A stretch of 64,000 nucleotides of DNA, taken from Komagataeibacter xylinus. GTDB taxonomy: Bacteria; Pseudomonadota; Alphaproteobacteria; Acetobacterales; Acetobacteraceae. The stretch covers positions 620,001 through 684,000 of the forward strand of contig NZ_JARWSK010000001.1 in assembly GCF_031081985.1 (NCBI RefSeq), in the 5' to 3' direction. The translations under genes were made by a program, and so were the position numbers. Positions 1-8,347 of this stretch are shown here, one piece after another. The notes beneath the pieces were generated by a model, which saw only the letters and a list, made by a program, of their open reading frames with translations, did no database searches and was not told where the DNA came from. Position 1 is the first letter of the stretch. Each line of letters begins with the position of its first letter.

Positions 1-79
1 TGGCGGAATGGTAGACGCGCAAGCTTGAGGTGCTTGTGGGGGCAACCCCGTGGAAGTTCGAGTCTTCTTGGCCGCACCA
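1..79 (+). tRNA. tRNA-Leu(GAG), 5' end cut by window edge
   Basis: The sequence begins at tRNA position 8, so the first seven acceptor-stem bases lie outside the window. The D arm, an anticodon loop reading CTTGAGG (anticodon GAG), a variable arm of the long class II type (GTGGGGGCAACCCCGT), a T arm with TTCGAGT, the 3' acceptor strand and a genome-encoded CCA at 77-79 are all visible. Anticodon GAG plus the long variable arm identify a leucine tRNA reading CTC/CTT codons. Confidence 0.93.
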
Positions 80-108
80 CTGATTTTCTCCTGAAAATTG
101 ATGCAAAA

Positions 109-145
109 CAGACACATCACCCCCACGGGGGCAGGTGTGTTTCTG
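109..145 (+). terminator. hairpin after tRNA-Leu
   Basis: An interrupted stem pairs CAGA/TCTG, ACAC/GTGT and CCCCC/GGGGG around a short loop, 30 bases past the tRNA CCA end. It lacks a clean downstream T run, so it may be a transcript 3'-end structure rather than a classical intrinsic terminator. Confidence 0.4.
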
Positions 146-353
146 CGTGCGCGGAATTTAAATTGCCTGCTCCCTGCAACGCCCTGGCGGGAAGGGCGTT
201 TGGGATCATGTCATGAAAAAGTCATAATTATTCCTCATTGAATGCGCCACTCTACAGCAGGATGACACACCCCGCAGAGCAGCAACCCGGACTGGCCAGC
301 ATGTTACAAATGATGTCGATTGCGCCATCATTGGCGACGAGGCATGGCAATAG

Positions 354-365
354 TGATTTAAATCA
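354..365. promoter_or_regulatory. CRP/FNR-type palindrome upstream of galU
   Basis: TGATTTAAATCA is a perfect 12-bp palindrome and matches the FNR-type half-sites TGAT-N4-ATCA (family knowledge). It is 126 bp upstream of the galU start, a usual distance for a promoter-region operator. A regulator of the CRP/FNR family has been linked to cellulose synthesis in Komagataeibacter; a link to this site is inference. Confidence 0.4.
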
Positions 366-491
366 TGTTTGGTCCTGATGAAGCACGCTATATCCTTACA
401 CATCTGGCAACACCCTGATCCCTGTCATCATTATAAATGGGTGGTCAGCCGGGATTGCCTGCTTCTGCTATGCATCTTGAGGTAAATATTA

Positions 492-1361
492 GTGATTAAG
501 CCCCTTAAAAAAGCCGTATTGCCGGTTGCCGGCCTTGGCACCCGTTTCCTGCCCGCAACCAAGTGCGTGCCCAAGGAAATGCTCACCGTCGTCGATCGCC
601 CGCTGATCCAGTACGCCATCGACGAAGCGCGTGAAGCCGGGATCGAGGAATTCTGCCTCGTGTCCAGCCGGGGCAAAGATTCCCTGATCGACTATTTCGA
701 TATTTCCTATGAGCTTGAAGACACGCTGAAGGCCCGCAAAAAGGCCTCCGCACTGAAGGCGCTCGAAGCCACGCGCGTAACCCCGGGGTCCATGGTGTCC
801 GTGCGCCAGCAGGAGCCGCTTGGCCTTGGCCATGCCATCTGGTGTGCGCGTGAGTTCATTGGCAACGACCCGTTCGCCATCCTGCTGCCCGATGACGTGG
901 TGCAGAGCGAGAAGTCCTGCATCGGCCAGCTGGTTGAAGTCTACAACAAGACCGGCGGCAACGTGCTGGCCGTGACCGAAGTGCCCCGCGAGCAGACCGG
1001 CAACTATGGCATCCTCGACATTGGCGCGGATGATGGCAAGACGGTTGAAGTCAAGGGCCTGGTTGAAAAGCCCGACCCCAAGGACGCGCCCTCGACCCTG
1101 TCGGTCATTGGTCGCTACGTGCTGACGGCAGACGTGCTCAAGCACCTTGCCAAGCTCGAAAAGGGTGCAGGCGGCGAAGTGCAGCTGACCGACGCCATGG
1201 CCAAGACCATTGGCCACGTGCCGTTCCACGGTTACCGCTACGAAGGCAAGCGCTTCGATTGCGGCAGCAAGCCGGGCTTCCTTGAGGCGCAGATCGCCTT
1301 CGCCCTCGCACGCGAGGACCTGGCGGGCGACGTGCGGGAATTCCTCAAAAAGTATAAATGA
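492..1361 (+). CDS. galU: UTP-glucose-1-phosphate uridylyltransferase
   Basis: Makes UDP-glucose from UTP and glucose 1-phosphate in the cytoplasm, the direct precursor for cellulose and other exopolysaccharides. The 289-aa protein has the family length. The nucleotide-binding segment PVAGLGTRFLPATK is at residues 11-24, the metal/sugar-binding LPDDVV near 132-138, and the C-terminal DCGSKPGF near 255-262. The start is GTG at 492, preceded by GAGG (479-482) with nine bases of spacing. The stop overlaps the next start as ATGA, so the two genes are probably translationally coupled. Identification is secure; the GTG start is supported by the ribosome-binding site. Confidence 0.97.
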   Translation: MIKPLKKAVLPVAGLGTRFLPATKCVPKEMLTVVDRPLIQYAIDEAREAGIEEFCLVSSRGKDSLIDYFDISYELEDTLKARKKASALKALEATRVTPGSMVSVRQQEPLGLGHAIWCAREFIGNDPFAILLPDDVVQSEKSCIGQLVEVYNKTGGNVLAVTEVPREQTGNYGILDIGADDGKTVEVKGLVEKPDPKDAPSTLSVIGRYVLTADVLKHLAKLEKGAGGEVQLTDAMAKTIGHVPFHGYRYEGKRFDCGSKPGFLEAQIAFALAREDLAGDVREFLKKYK

Positions 1362-2767
1362 GCTTCAGGCACCATTTCGATCCCACAAGCCTGCGGGAAT
1401 ACGACATCCGTGGGGTTGTGGGCGAAAGCCTGACGCAGGACGACGCCTATGCCATCGGCCGCACCTTCGGCTCCATGGTGGCACGGGCTGGCGGCTCGAC
1501 CGTCGTTGTCGGTTATGACGGACGCCTGTCATCCCCCGCCCTTGAGCATGCGCTCGGGGCAGGGGCCATGGCGTCTGGCATGACCGTGCTGCGCATCGGG
1601 CGTGGCCCCACGCCGATGCTCTATTTTGCCGCGACCACGCTGGGGGCCGACGGCGCGATTATGGTAACAGGCAGCCATAACCCGCCCGACCATAACGGCT
1701 TCAAGATGGTGCTCGGCAACAGACCATTTTTTGGTGAACAGATCCGCGAACTGGGCCGACTGGCCGCAGGCGGCGATGTCGTGGCCGAGACCACCGGCAC
1801 CACGCGCGATGTAAACGTGATTCCCGCCTATGTAGAGCGCCTGCTGCGCGACTGGGACGGCACGGACCGCCCCCTCAATGTGGTGTGGGACAGCGGCAAT
1901 GGTGCCGCGGGCGAAATCCTGTCGCTACTGGTGAAAAGACTGCCGGGCCGGCACCGCATTCTCAATACTGAAATTGACGGCACGTTTCCCGCCCATCACC
2001 CTGACCCGACCGTTCTGGCCAACCTTGAGCAGCTTATTGCGACCGTGAGGGAAGAGGGGGCTGATCTGGGCCTGGCCTTTGATGGCGATGCCGACCGTCT
2101 TGGCGTGGTGGACAATACCGGCACCGTGCTGTGGGCAGACCAGCTTCTGGTTATTCTGGCGCGTGACATCCTGCGCGACCATGCGGGGGCCACGGTCATT
2201 GCCGATGTCAAGGCAAGCCAGGTGCTGTTTGACGAGATTGACCGCGCTGGCGGCACGCCGCTGATGTGGAAGAGCGGGCATTCCCCCATCAAGATGAAAA
2301 TGGCCGAGACCGGCGCACCGCTGGCAGGCGAAATGTCAGGTCATTTCTTTTTTGCCGATCGCTGGTACGGATTTGATGACGGGCTCTACGCAGCACTCCG
2401 CCTGCTGGGCATTGTCTCGCGTCTCAGGCGCCCGCTTTCGGATGTGCGGCGGGACCTGCCCACTGCCATTTCCACCCCTGAACTGCGTTTTGCCTGCGCC
2501 GATACCCGCAAATTCACGGTAATTGCCGAAGTCGCCGCCCGGCTGGAACGCAGCGGGGCATGCGTCTCCACCATTGATGGCGTACGCGTCACCACGCCGG
2601 ATGGCTGGTGGCTGCTCCGCGCCTCCAACACGCAGGCGGTTCTTGTCGCCCGGGCGGAAGGCACGAGTGCTGCCGGACTGGAACGGCTGAAGACCGCGAT
2701 CACAGCACAACTGGAAGCATCCGGCCTTCGCGCGCCCGATTTTTCAGGCACGCCCGCCCTGCATTAA
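1358..2767 (+). CDS. phosphoglucomutase/phosphomannomutase (alpha-D-phosphohexomutase)
   Basis: Interconverts hexose 6- and 1-phosphates; next to galU the likely job is glucose 6-phosphate to glucose 1-phosphate for UDP-glucose. The 469-aa protein shows the four family loops: catalytic serine loop TGSHNP (Ser106), metal loop DGDADR (242-247), sugar loop GEMSGH (324-329) and a C-terminal phosphate loop around RASNTQ. Size and loops fit the AlgC/ManB-type branch rather than the longer (about 550 aa) Pgm branch, so mannose 6-phosphate may also be a substrate. It starts at ATG 1358, overlapping galU by 4 bp. Confidence 0.93.
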   Translation: MSFRHHFDPTSLREYDIRGVVGESLTQDDAYAIGRTFGSMVARAGGSTVVVGYDGRLSSPALEHALGAGAMASGMTVLRIGRGPTPMLYFAATTLGADGAIMVTGSHNPPDHNGFKMVLGNRPFFGEQIRELGRLAAGGDVVAETTGTTRDVNVIPAYVERLLRDWDGTDRPLNVVWDSGNGAAGEILSLLVKRLPGRHRILNTEIDGTFPAHHPDPTVLANLEQLIATVREEGADLGLAFDGDADRLGVVDNTGTVLWADQLLVILARDILRDHAGATVIADVKASQVLFDEIDRAGGTPLMWKSGHSPIKMKMAETGAPLAGEMSGHFFFADRWYGFDDGLYAALRLLGIVSRLRRPLSDVRRDLPTAISTPELRFACADTRKFTVIAEVAARLERSGACVSTIDGVRVTTPDGWWLLRASNTQAVLVARAEGTSAAGLERLKTAITAQLEASGLRAPDFSGTPALH

Positions 2768-2820
2768 TCAATGCTGCCGGGCGAACGGCTAAAGACTGTT
2801 TGAAACAGCCTGAAATAATA

Positions 2821-2898
2821 AAAGTTTTTGGTGAAGCTTTTTTCAAGAAGCTTTGAAAGACGTCGCCTTTTTGAAAAAAGACGACGCCCAAAAACTTT
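2821..2898. repeat. AT-rich palindromic intergenic repeat, copy 1
   Basis: The 78-bp element is bounded by a perfect 11-bp inverted repeat (AAAGTTTTTGG at 2821-2831 and its complement at 2888-2898). Inside are an AAGCTT-based hairpin (core 2834-2861) and a second T5/A6 hairpin. The core recurs at 18579-18606 and, inverted, at 29482-29509. It lies between convergent genes (the mutase and the DUF934 gene), so it may end transcription from both sides. Confidence 0.7.
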
Positions 2899-2933
2899 TC
2901 TTTCTTATCAAAGATTTATTTTTAAACAGTTCC

Positions 2934-3425
2934 TTATTTGCCCAGAAAACGACGCAGACCCAGCCCCTGCGCGCGCTCATGCAGCACGGAAGGCTGGTAG
3001 GCGATGGAAATGATTTCATGCGCCTGCTGCCACACCGCCACGTCTTCCGCCCGGTCGGTCTGCACGGTGGTCACGCCACAGCGGAGCAGGAACTCATACT
3101 GGTCGGGCAGCGGCGTGCCGGTGGCCCGGATCTCGCCGGTAAAGGACAGATGCTCGCGCAGGGCGCGCGCCTGCGTAAATGCCCGCCCATCGCGAAACGT
3201 GGGGAAGCTCACCGCGACCAGCGCCAGACGGGGCAGGGCAGGGCGCAGCACAGCCACGTCCACATCCGGCCCGATGGTAACCCCAAGCGGCGCATCCTTC
3301 GGGCGGGCCAGCCCTTCCTCCAGCCGGTCAAGCGGCACGATCACGGCACCTGCGGGCAGGGCTTCGCCTGCAATGGCCTGCGCCCAGCGGTCTTCGGTCA
3401 CATGACCATTTTCAAGCAGGGGCAT
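2934..3425 (-). CDS. DUF934 family protein of the sulfite-reduction cluster
   Basis: A 163-aa cytoplasmic protein of the DUF934 family, which is regularly found beside proteobacterial CysI and is thought to help sulfite reduction; the biochemical role is unknown. Recognisable features are the central GVTIGPDVDV segment and the conserved C-terminal part around GVTTVQTD. The start chosen is ATG at 3425, 8 nt after AAGGA, giving a 14-bp overlap with the end of cysI. A longer frame reaches 3503 but would lie inside cysI and lacks a better ribosome-binding site. Last gene of the DUF2849-cysI-DUF934 run. Confidence 0.85.
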   Translation of the reverse strand: MPLLENGHVTEDRWAQAIAGEALPAGAVIVPLDRLEEGLARPKDAPLGVTIGPDVDVAVLRPALPRLALVAVSFPTFRDGRAFTQARALREHLSFTGEIRATGTPLPDQYEFLLRCGVTTVQTDRAEDVAVWQQAHEIISIAYQPSVLHERAQGLGLRRFLGK

Positions 3426-5100
3426 AGACGGCATCCTTGAAGCTGGCGGCGCCAAGGCGCCGGTAGGTATCGATAAATGCCTCGCCTTCGTTGCGAAGCA
3501 CAAGGTAGGTGTCGATCAACCGGGCGATGGCATCAACCGTTTCATCCTCCGGCAGGGCCGGGCCGATGATCTGGCCAATGGCCACGTCATTTTGCGCCGA
3601 GCCGCCGAGGGTAAGCTGGAAAAACTCCTCGCCGCGCTTGTCCACGCCCAGAATGCCGATATGGCCCGCATGGTGATGCCCACAGGCATTGATGCAGCCC
3701 GAGATGTTGATGCGCAGGGTGCCGATGTTTTCCTGCAGTTCGGGGTTGGCGAAGCGCGCGCTCAGCTTCTGGGCAATGGGGATGGAGCGCGCATTGGCCA
3801 GCGCACAGTAATCTAGGCCGGGGCAGGCGATGATATCACCAACCAGCCCGATATTGGGCGTGCCCAGCCCGGCACCGTCAAGCCTGAGCCAAAGGTCGCG
3901 CAGCCGGTCCTTGCGCACATGGCCAAGCACCACGTTCTGCATGTGGGTGACACGGATCTCGCCAAACGAAAACTCATCGGCCAGCGCCGCGATCAGGTCC
4001 ATCTGGTCGGCGGTGACATCGCCGGGAATGCCACCATCGGGCTTGATGGAAACGACCGCGCTGATGAAGCCTTCATGCCGGTGGGCATGGGTGTTGGTGC
4101 GCACCCAGCGGTCAAAGCGGGCATCGGCCTTGCGGTCGGCCTCGAGCGTCTGTGCCGCGTCAGCTGGCGCATCCAGGGCAGGGATGCCGAAGCGGGCGCG
4201 AATGCCTTCCACAATGGCGGGGTCCAGCCGGTAATCCGCGCGGTTCATCTGGGCGAATTCGGCATCGACCTTCTCGCGGAACTGCTCCACGCCCAGCGCC
4301 TGCACAAGGATCTTGATCCGTGCCTTGTACATGTTGTCGCGCCGCCCATAGGCGTTATACACGCGCACCACGGCCTCAAGGTAGGCCAGCAGGTCTTCCT
4401 CGGGAAGGTTGTCACGCAGTTTAACGCCAATGATGGGCGTGCGGCCAAGCCCGCCGCCTACGAACACATCGAACACTGGCCGCCCGTCCGGGCCGGGATG
4501 GGCGACGAGGCCGATATCATGGAACCGGGCAGCCACGCGGTCATACGGGCTGCCACTGATGGCGATCTTGAACTTGCGCGGCAGGAACGAGAATTCCGGG
4601 TGCAGCGTGGACCACTGGCGCAAGATCTCGGCGTGGATGCGCGGATCGAGCAGTTCATCAGCGGCGGCACCGGCAAATTCGTCACAGGTGACGTTGCGGA
4701 TGCAGTTGCCGCTGGTCTGGATGGCATGCATGTTCACGCCCGCCAGCCGCTCGAGGATGTCGGGCGTATCTTCCAGCCGGATCCAATTGAACTGGATGTT
4801 CTGGCGCGTGGTGAAGTGACCGTAATCGCGGTCATAGGTGCGGGCGATATGCGCGAGTTCGCGCATCTGGTCCGACCCCATCATGCCATAGGGCACGGCC
4901 ACGCGCAGCATGTAGGCATGCAGTTGCAGGTACAGGCCGTTCATCAGGCGCAGGGGCTTGAATTCGTCCTCGGTCAGGTCGCCCGCCACGCGGCGGCCCA
5001 CCTGCTCGCGGAACTGGGCCACGCGCTGCGACAGGAAGGTGCGGTCCACCTCATCATAGGCGTACCGGCCAACCGGCAGGGTTGCGGTGTCAGTGGACAT
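3412..5100 (-). CDS. cysI: assimilatory sulfite reductase hemoprotein (nitrite/sulfite reductase family)
   Basis: Six-electron reduction of sulfite to sulfide at a siroheme-[4Fe-4S] centre in the cytoplasm. The 562-aa length suits the family. The four cluster ligands are visible as CPGLDYC (Cys426, Cys432) and CINAC (Cys469, Cys473), followed by GHHHAGH. The neighbours DUF2849 and DUF934 and the upstream cysHDNC genes favour sulfite over nitrite as substrate. No CysJ-type flavoprotein lies in the window, so the electron donor is open (ferredoxin or another reductase). ATG start at 5100 overlaps DUF2849 by 11 bp. Confidence 0.93.
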   Translation of the reverse strand: MSTDTATLPVGRYAYDEVDRTFLSQRVAQFREQVGRRVAGDLTEDEFKPLRLMNGLYLQLHAYMLRVAVPYGMMGSDQMRELAHIARTYDRDYGHFTTRQNIQFNWIRLEDTPDILERLAGVNMHAIQTSGNCIRNVTCDEFAGAAADELLDPRIHAEILRQWSTLHPEFSFLPRKFKIAISGSPYDRVAARFHDIGLVAHPGPDGRPVFDVFVGGGLGRTPIIGVKLRDNLPEEDLLAYLEAVVRVYNAYGRRDNMYKARIKILVQALGVEQFREKVDAEFAQMNRADYRLDPAIVEGIRARFGIPALDAPADAAQTLEADRKADARFDRWVRTNTHAHRHEGFISAVVSIKPDGGIPGDVTADQMDLIAALADEFSFGEIRVTHMQNVVLGHVRKDRLRDLWLRLDGAGLGTPNIGLVGDIIACPGLDYCALANARSIPIAQKLSARFANPELQENIGTLRINISGCINACGHHHAGHIGILGVDKRGEEFFQLTLGGSAQNDVAIGQIIGPALPEDETVDAIARLIDTYLVLRNEGEAFIDTYRRLGAASFKDAVYAPA

Positions 5101-5389
5101 GGGGCGTCTCCACGGGGGCGAAATCAGGGTGCACGGTCGGCCCGAAGGCGCGGATGCGCTCGCGCACGGTCAGCGGGGTGATCTGCGTGGCATCAGGGTC
5201 AAGCTGCACGCCATAAATGCCCACCACGGTGTTCGTATCCGCCGCCCTGGCCTGCTTTATGGCGTCTTCCACCGCTGCATTGTCAAACACGCGGGCCTGG
5301 CCGATCGCCTCCGACCAGCCCTGCGGCGCAAGCCACACGATACGGCCATCAAGCAGCCGGTTGGCGGTAATGACGCTGGCGCCGGTCAT
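5090..5389 (-). CDS. DUF2849 family protein
   Basis: A 99-aa protein with the DUF2849 opening ITANRLLDGRIVWL and a C-terminal GIYGVQLD motif. The family occurs almost only directly before cysI in alphaproteobacteria, so a role in sulfite reduction is inferred from linkage. I prefer ATG at 5389; an in-frame GTG at 5416 would add nine residues. It overlaps the cysI start by 11 bp, suggesting coupled translation. Function unknown. Confidence 0.85.
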   Translation of the reverse strand: MTGASVITANRLLDGRIVWLAPQGWSEAIGQARVFDNAAVEDAIKQARAADTNTVVGIYGVQLDPDATQITPLTVRERIRAFGPTVHPDFAPVETPHVH

Positions 5390-5526
5390 GTCCCGGCGGT
5401 TGTTCCTGACATCCACTTCTGAACCGATCCCTTTCAGGCAACGGGCATGTAACTGCCTTAAACTGCTGTAAATGGGTGCACGACCAAGGCCCGCACACCC
5501 ATTTTTTCAAATCCGGTAATGCAATA

Positions 5527-5554
5527 CCGGCATGCCTGCAACAGGGCATGCCGG
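5527..5554 (-). terminator. hairpin between cysNC and the DUF2849-cysI genes
   Basis: A perfect 10-bp stem (CCGGCATGCC / GGCATGCCGG) with an 8-base loop sits 9 bp past the cysNC stop. There is no immediate T run on the minus strand, so it could be a partial terminator or an mRNA-stabilising structure that sets different levels for the upstream and downstream cys genes. Confidence 0.45.
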
Positions 5555-5563
5555 TTGCAGCAT

Positions 5564-7450
5564 TCAGGATGTCTGGCGCCGTGATGCAGCATCGAGACGG
5601 ATGGCATCCGTGATGTAAGTCGCAAGCCGGGCGGCTGTCTCGTCACGCGTTGCATCGGTGGTCCCGACCCGCAGATCGGGCTTCGCCGGGGCTTCGTAAG
5701 GCGCATCCACGCCCGTAAAGCCCTCGATCTTGCCCGCACGGGCGGCGGCATACAGCCCCTTGGGGTCGCGCTGCTCGCAGGTGGCCTGTGGCGTGTCGAT
5801 GAAGATTTCATGGAAACCCTCACCCACGATCTGCCGCGCCAGTTCACGGTCTGCCACGGTGGGCGAGATCAGCGCCACGATCACGACCTGCCCACTCTCG
5901 GCCAGGATGCGGGCGACAGCTGCGGCACGGCGCACGTTTTCACGCCGGTCGGCCTCCGAGAAGCCGAGGTCCGAGCACAGGCCAGCGCGCAGCGTATCGC
6001 CATCGAGCACCGACACGTCGATGCCACGGGCAAACAGGCGGTTCTCCGCCTCACGCGCCAGCGTGCTCTTGCCCGCACCCGGCAGGCCGGTCATCCAGAA
6101 CACGCCGCCACGGTGGCCCTTGGCCTGCGCACGGTCCCACAGCGAGACGGCGCTGCCGGTGGGGTGGATGGCGTTGCGGCCTGCAACGCTCTCGGCCACC
6201 CCGATCAGCGGCGCGCCACCCACGATCTGCTGGTTGCGGTCCACCAGCACGCCACGCCCGTCAGCCGTGCCGGGCACGAACGGGTCGAACAGCATGGTTT
6301 CCGACACGGCCAGCGTAATCTCGGCAAAGCCCTCGGGCGGCACTTCCTCGGCAGGGTGTTCGGTCAGGTCTTCAAGCCGCACGACCGAATCAATGGCCGC
6401 TACGGTGACCTGATGCTCGGCCGTGGCAAGGCGCAGCCTGAAGCTCTCGCCCACGCGCAGCGGCTCCTGGCGCAGCCAGAACAGGCGCGTACGGATGCGC
6501 GCAGCCCGCAGCGGCGCGTGGTTGGCAGGGAACAGGAAGTCACCCCGGTCGGGGATCACGTCCGGCTCAAGCGTTACGGCCACGGACTGGCCCGCGATGG
6601 CTGCCACCTGCGGGGCGGTGTGCCAGCTTTCAATACTGGCGATGCGCGCTTTTGCGCCATGCACGCCAATGACCACCTCATCACCCACGCGGATGCGCCC
6701 GCGCTCGATGCGGCCCACCACGATGCGCTTGGTGTCAAAGCGGTAGACATCCTGCACCGGCAGGCGCAGCGGCAGGTCGGCGCGTGACGAGGGGGCAGGG
6801 ACGGCGGCAAGCGCCTCGGTCAGGGTCGGGCCCTTGTACCACGGCATCTTGTCCGAGCGCGAGGCCATGTTGTCGCCCTCGCGCGCGGATGCGGGCACGA
6901 ACACGGTCGGCTCGATTTCAAGCTGGTGCAGCAGCTTGGTGATGTCGCGCTCGGCGGCCTCGACCTTCTTCTGGTCGTAGTTGAAGATATCGACCTTGTT
7001 CATGAACACGATCACATGCCGGATGCCGATCAGGCGCAGCAGCATGGCATGGCGGCGGGTCTGCTCCTGCGCGCCCTCATTGGCGTCAACCACCAGCACG
7101 GCGGCCTCGGCATCGGCGGCGCCCGTAATCATGTTGCGCAGGAACTGGCGGTGGCCCGGCGCATCCACGATCACGAACTGGCGGTTGCCCAGCTTGAAGG
7201 GAATGCGCGTGGAATCAACCGTCACACCCTGGTCGCGCTCGATCTGCAGGCTGTCGAGCAGGAAGCTCCATTCAACCGTCAGCCCGCGCTTCTTGCTGGA
7301 CTCGATGATCTGCGCCACGCGCCCTTCGGGCAGGCTGTCGGTATCATACAGCAGGCGACCGATCAGGGTGGACTTGCCATGATCGACATGGCCCACGATC
7401 ACGATGGGGGTTGCGGCATCCTGCGGGGCAGGGGTCGGGATTGTATTCAT
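5564..7450 (-). CDS. cysNC: bifunctional sulfate adenylyltransferase GTPase subunit / adenylylsulfate kinase
   Basis: Activates sulfate: the N-terminal GTPase (CysN) works with CysD to make APS, and the C-terminal kinase (CysC) phosphorylates APS to PAPS. In the 628-aa protein, GHVDHGKS is at 20-27, DAPGH at 96-100 and NKVD at 151-154; an EF-Tu-like beta-barrel follows, and a second P-loop GLPGAGKST at 455-463 opens the kinase domain, which also carries [16 protein letters not shown]. The fusion is a known architecture. It lies 24 bp after cysD in the same operon. Confidence 0.96.
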   Translation of the reverse strand: MNTIPTPAPQDAATPIVIVGHVDHGKSTLIGRLLYDTDSLPEGRVAQIIESSKKRGLTVEWSFLLDSLQIERDQGVTVDSTRIPFKLGNRQFVIVDAPGHRQFLRNMITGAADAEAAVLVVDANEGAQEQTRRHAMLLRLIGIRHVIVFMNKVDIFNYDQKKVEAAERDITKLLHQLEIEPTVFVPASAREGDNMASRSDKMPWYKGPTLTEALAAVPAPSSRADLPLRLPVQDVYRFDTKRIVVGRIERGRIRVGDEVVIGVHGAKARIASIESWHTAPQVAAIAGQSVAVTLEPDVIPDRGDFLFPANHAPLRAARIRTRLFWLRQEPLRVGESFRLRLATAEHQVTVAAIDSVVRLEDLTEHPAEEVPPEGFAEITLAVSETMLFDPFVPGTADGRGVLVDRNQQIVGGAPLIGVAESVAGRNAIHPTGSAVSLWDRAQAKGHRGGVFWMTGLPGAGKSTLAREAENRLFARGIDVSVLDGDTLRAGLCSDLGFSEADRRENVRRAAAVARILAESGQVVIVALISPTVADRELARQIVGEGFHEIFIDTPQATCEQRDPKGLYAAARAGKIEGFTGVDAPYEAPAKPDLRVGTTDATRDETAARLATYITDAIRLDAASRRQTS

Positions 7451-7474
7451 TGTCTGTAACTCCGTCCTGTCCGC

Positions 7475-8269
7475 TCAGAGGTAGCCGGCCACGCGCAGGC
7501 GCTCGAAGGCATCCTCGGATTCATGATCCATGGCGCGGCCTGCGCGCTCGGATGTGCGCGAGGTTTCAAGCTCGGCAATCACCTCGGCCACGGTCGAGGC
7601 ATCGCTCTCGATCGGGCTGGTAATGTCCTGATCGCCCAGCGAGCGGTAGCGCTTGCCCTCCTTGGAGAAATAGAGGTCAACCAGCGGAATGCCCTCACGC
7701 TCGATATAACGCCAGATGTCGATCTCGCGCCATGACAGCAGGGGATGCACACGCACATGCACGCCCGCCTCGTGCGGGGTGGCGTACTGGTCCCAGAATT
7801 CAGGGGGCTGGTTGCGCACATCCCATTTGTGGCCCGAGCCTCGCGGGCTGAACACGCGCTCCTTCGCACGGGTGGCCTGTTCATCGCGCCGGATGCCCGC
7901 GATCACGCCTGCCAGCTTGTATTTGTCGATCATCGCGGCAAGGCCTGCGGTCTTGCGCGCGGCGGAACGGGCGGCAGGCGGCAGGGTGGGGTCGATTTCC
8001 TCAACTGGCGGGCAGTCGCCGAGCAGCAGCTCGAGGTTCCACTTCTTGGTATATTCATCGCGGAATTTGTACATTTCCGGGAATTTCTTGCCGGTATCGA
8101 CATGCATGACCGGAAACGGCACGCGCCCGAGGAAGGCCTTGCGCGCCAGCCAGAGCATGACGTTTGAGTCCTTGCCCAGCGACCACAGCATCGCCAGCGG
8201 CTTCAGCTTGCGATAGGCTTCACGCAGAATGAAGATGCTCTGGGCCTCGAGTTGGTCGAGATCGTCCAT
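7475..8269 (-). CDS. cysD: sulfate adenylyltransferase small subunit
   Basis: Catalytic ATP sulfurylase subunit of the PAPS-reductase-like PP-loop ATPase family; pairs with CysN. The PP-loop reads SLGKDS at residues 30-35, and the family segments HVDTGKKFPEMYKFRD and GIRRDEQATRAKERVFSPR follow. At 264 aa it is shorter than the roughly 300-aa E. coli protein, a difference mostly at the termini. ATG start at 8269; second gene of the cysH-cysD-cysNC operon. Confidence 0.95.
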   Translation of the reverse strand: MDDLDQLEAQSIFILREAYRKLKPLAMLWSLGKDSNVMLWLARKAFLGRVPFPVMHVDTGKKFPEMYKFRDEYTKKWNLELLLGDCPPVEEIDPTLPPAARSAARKTAGLAAMIDKYKLAGVIAGIRRDEQATRAKERVFSPRGSGHKWDVRNQPPEFWDQYATPHEAGVHVRVHPLLSWREIDIWRYIEREGIPLVDLYFSKEGKRYRSLGDQDITSPIESDASTVAEVIAELETSRTSERAGRAMDHESEDAFERLRVAGYL

Positions 8270-8347
8270 GGAATTACAGACCTTCCGTAACAGGAAAGAA
8301 AACGGGAGAAACCGCGCACCCCGGCGCGGGGGCGGCGGAAAAGGAAA

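Larger units (their letters stand above)
80..491. other. 412-bp intergenic region, no gene
   Basis: No plausible coding frame is seen between tRNA-Leu and galU. The stretch is more AT-rich than its surroundings. It holds a terminator-like hairpin just after the tRNA (109-145), a second small GC hairpin near 180-198, and a 12-bp palindrome of CRP/FNR type (354-365). The galU promoter should lie in the right half, but I could not choose a convincing -35/-10 pair. Confidence 0.6.

Noticed and set aside
5472-5508. Plus-strand terminator ending in T6 in the cysNC-DUF2849 gap
   Set aside because: The ATGGGTG/CACCCAT stem with T run points in the plus direction, but no plus-strand gene lies upstream; its loop is long and a chance match is likely.
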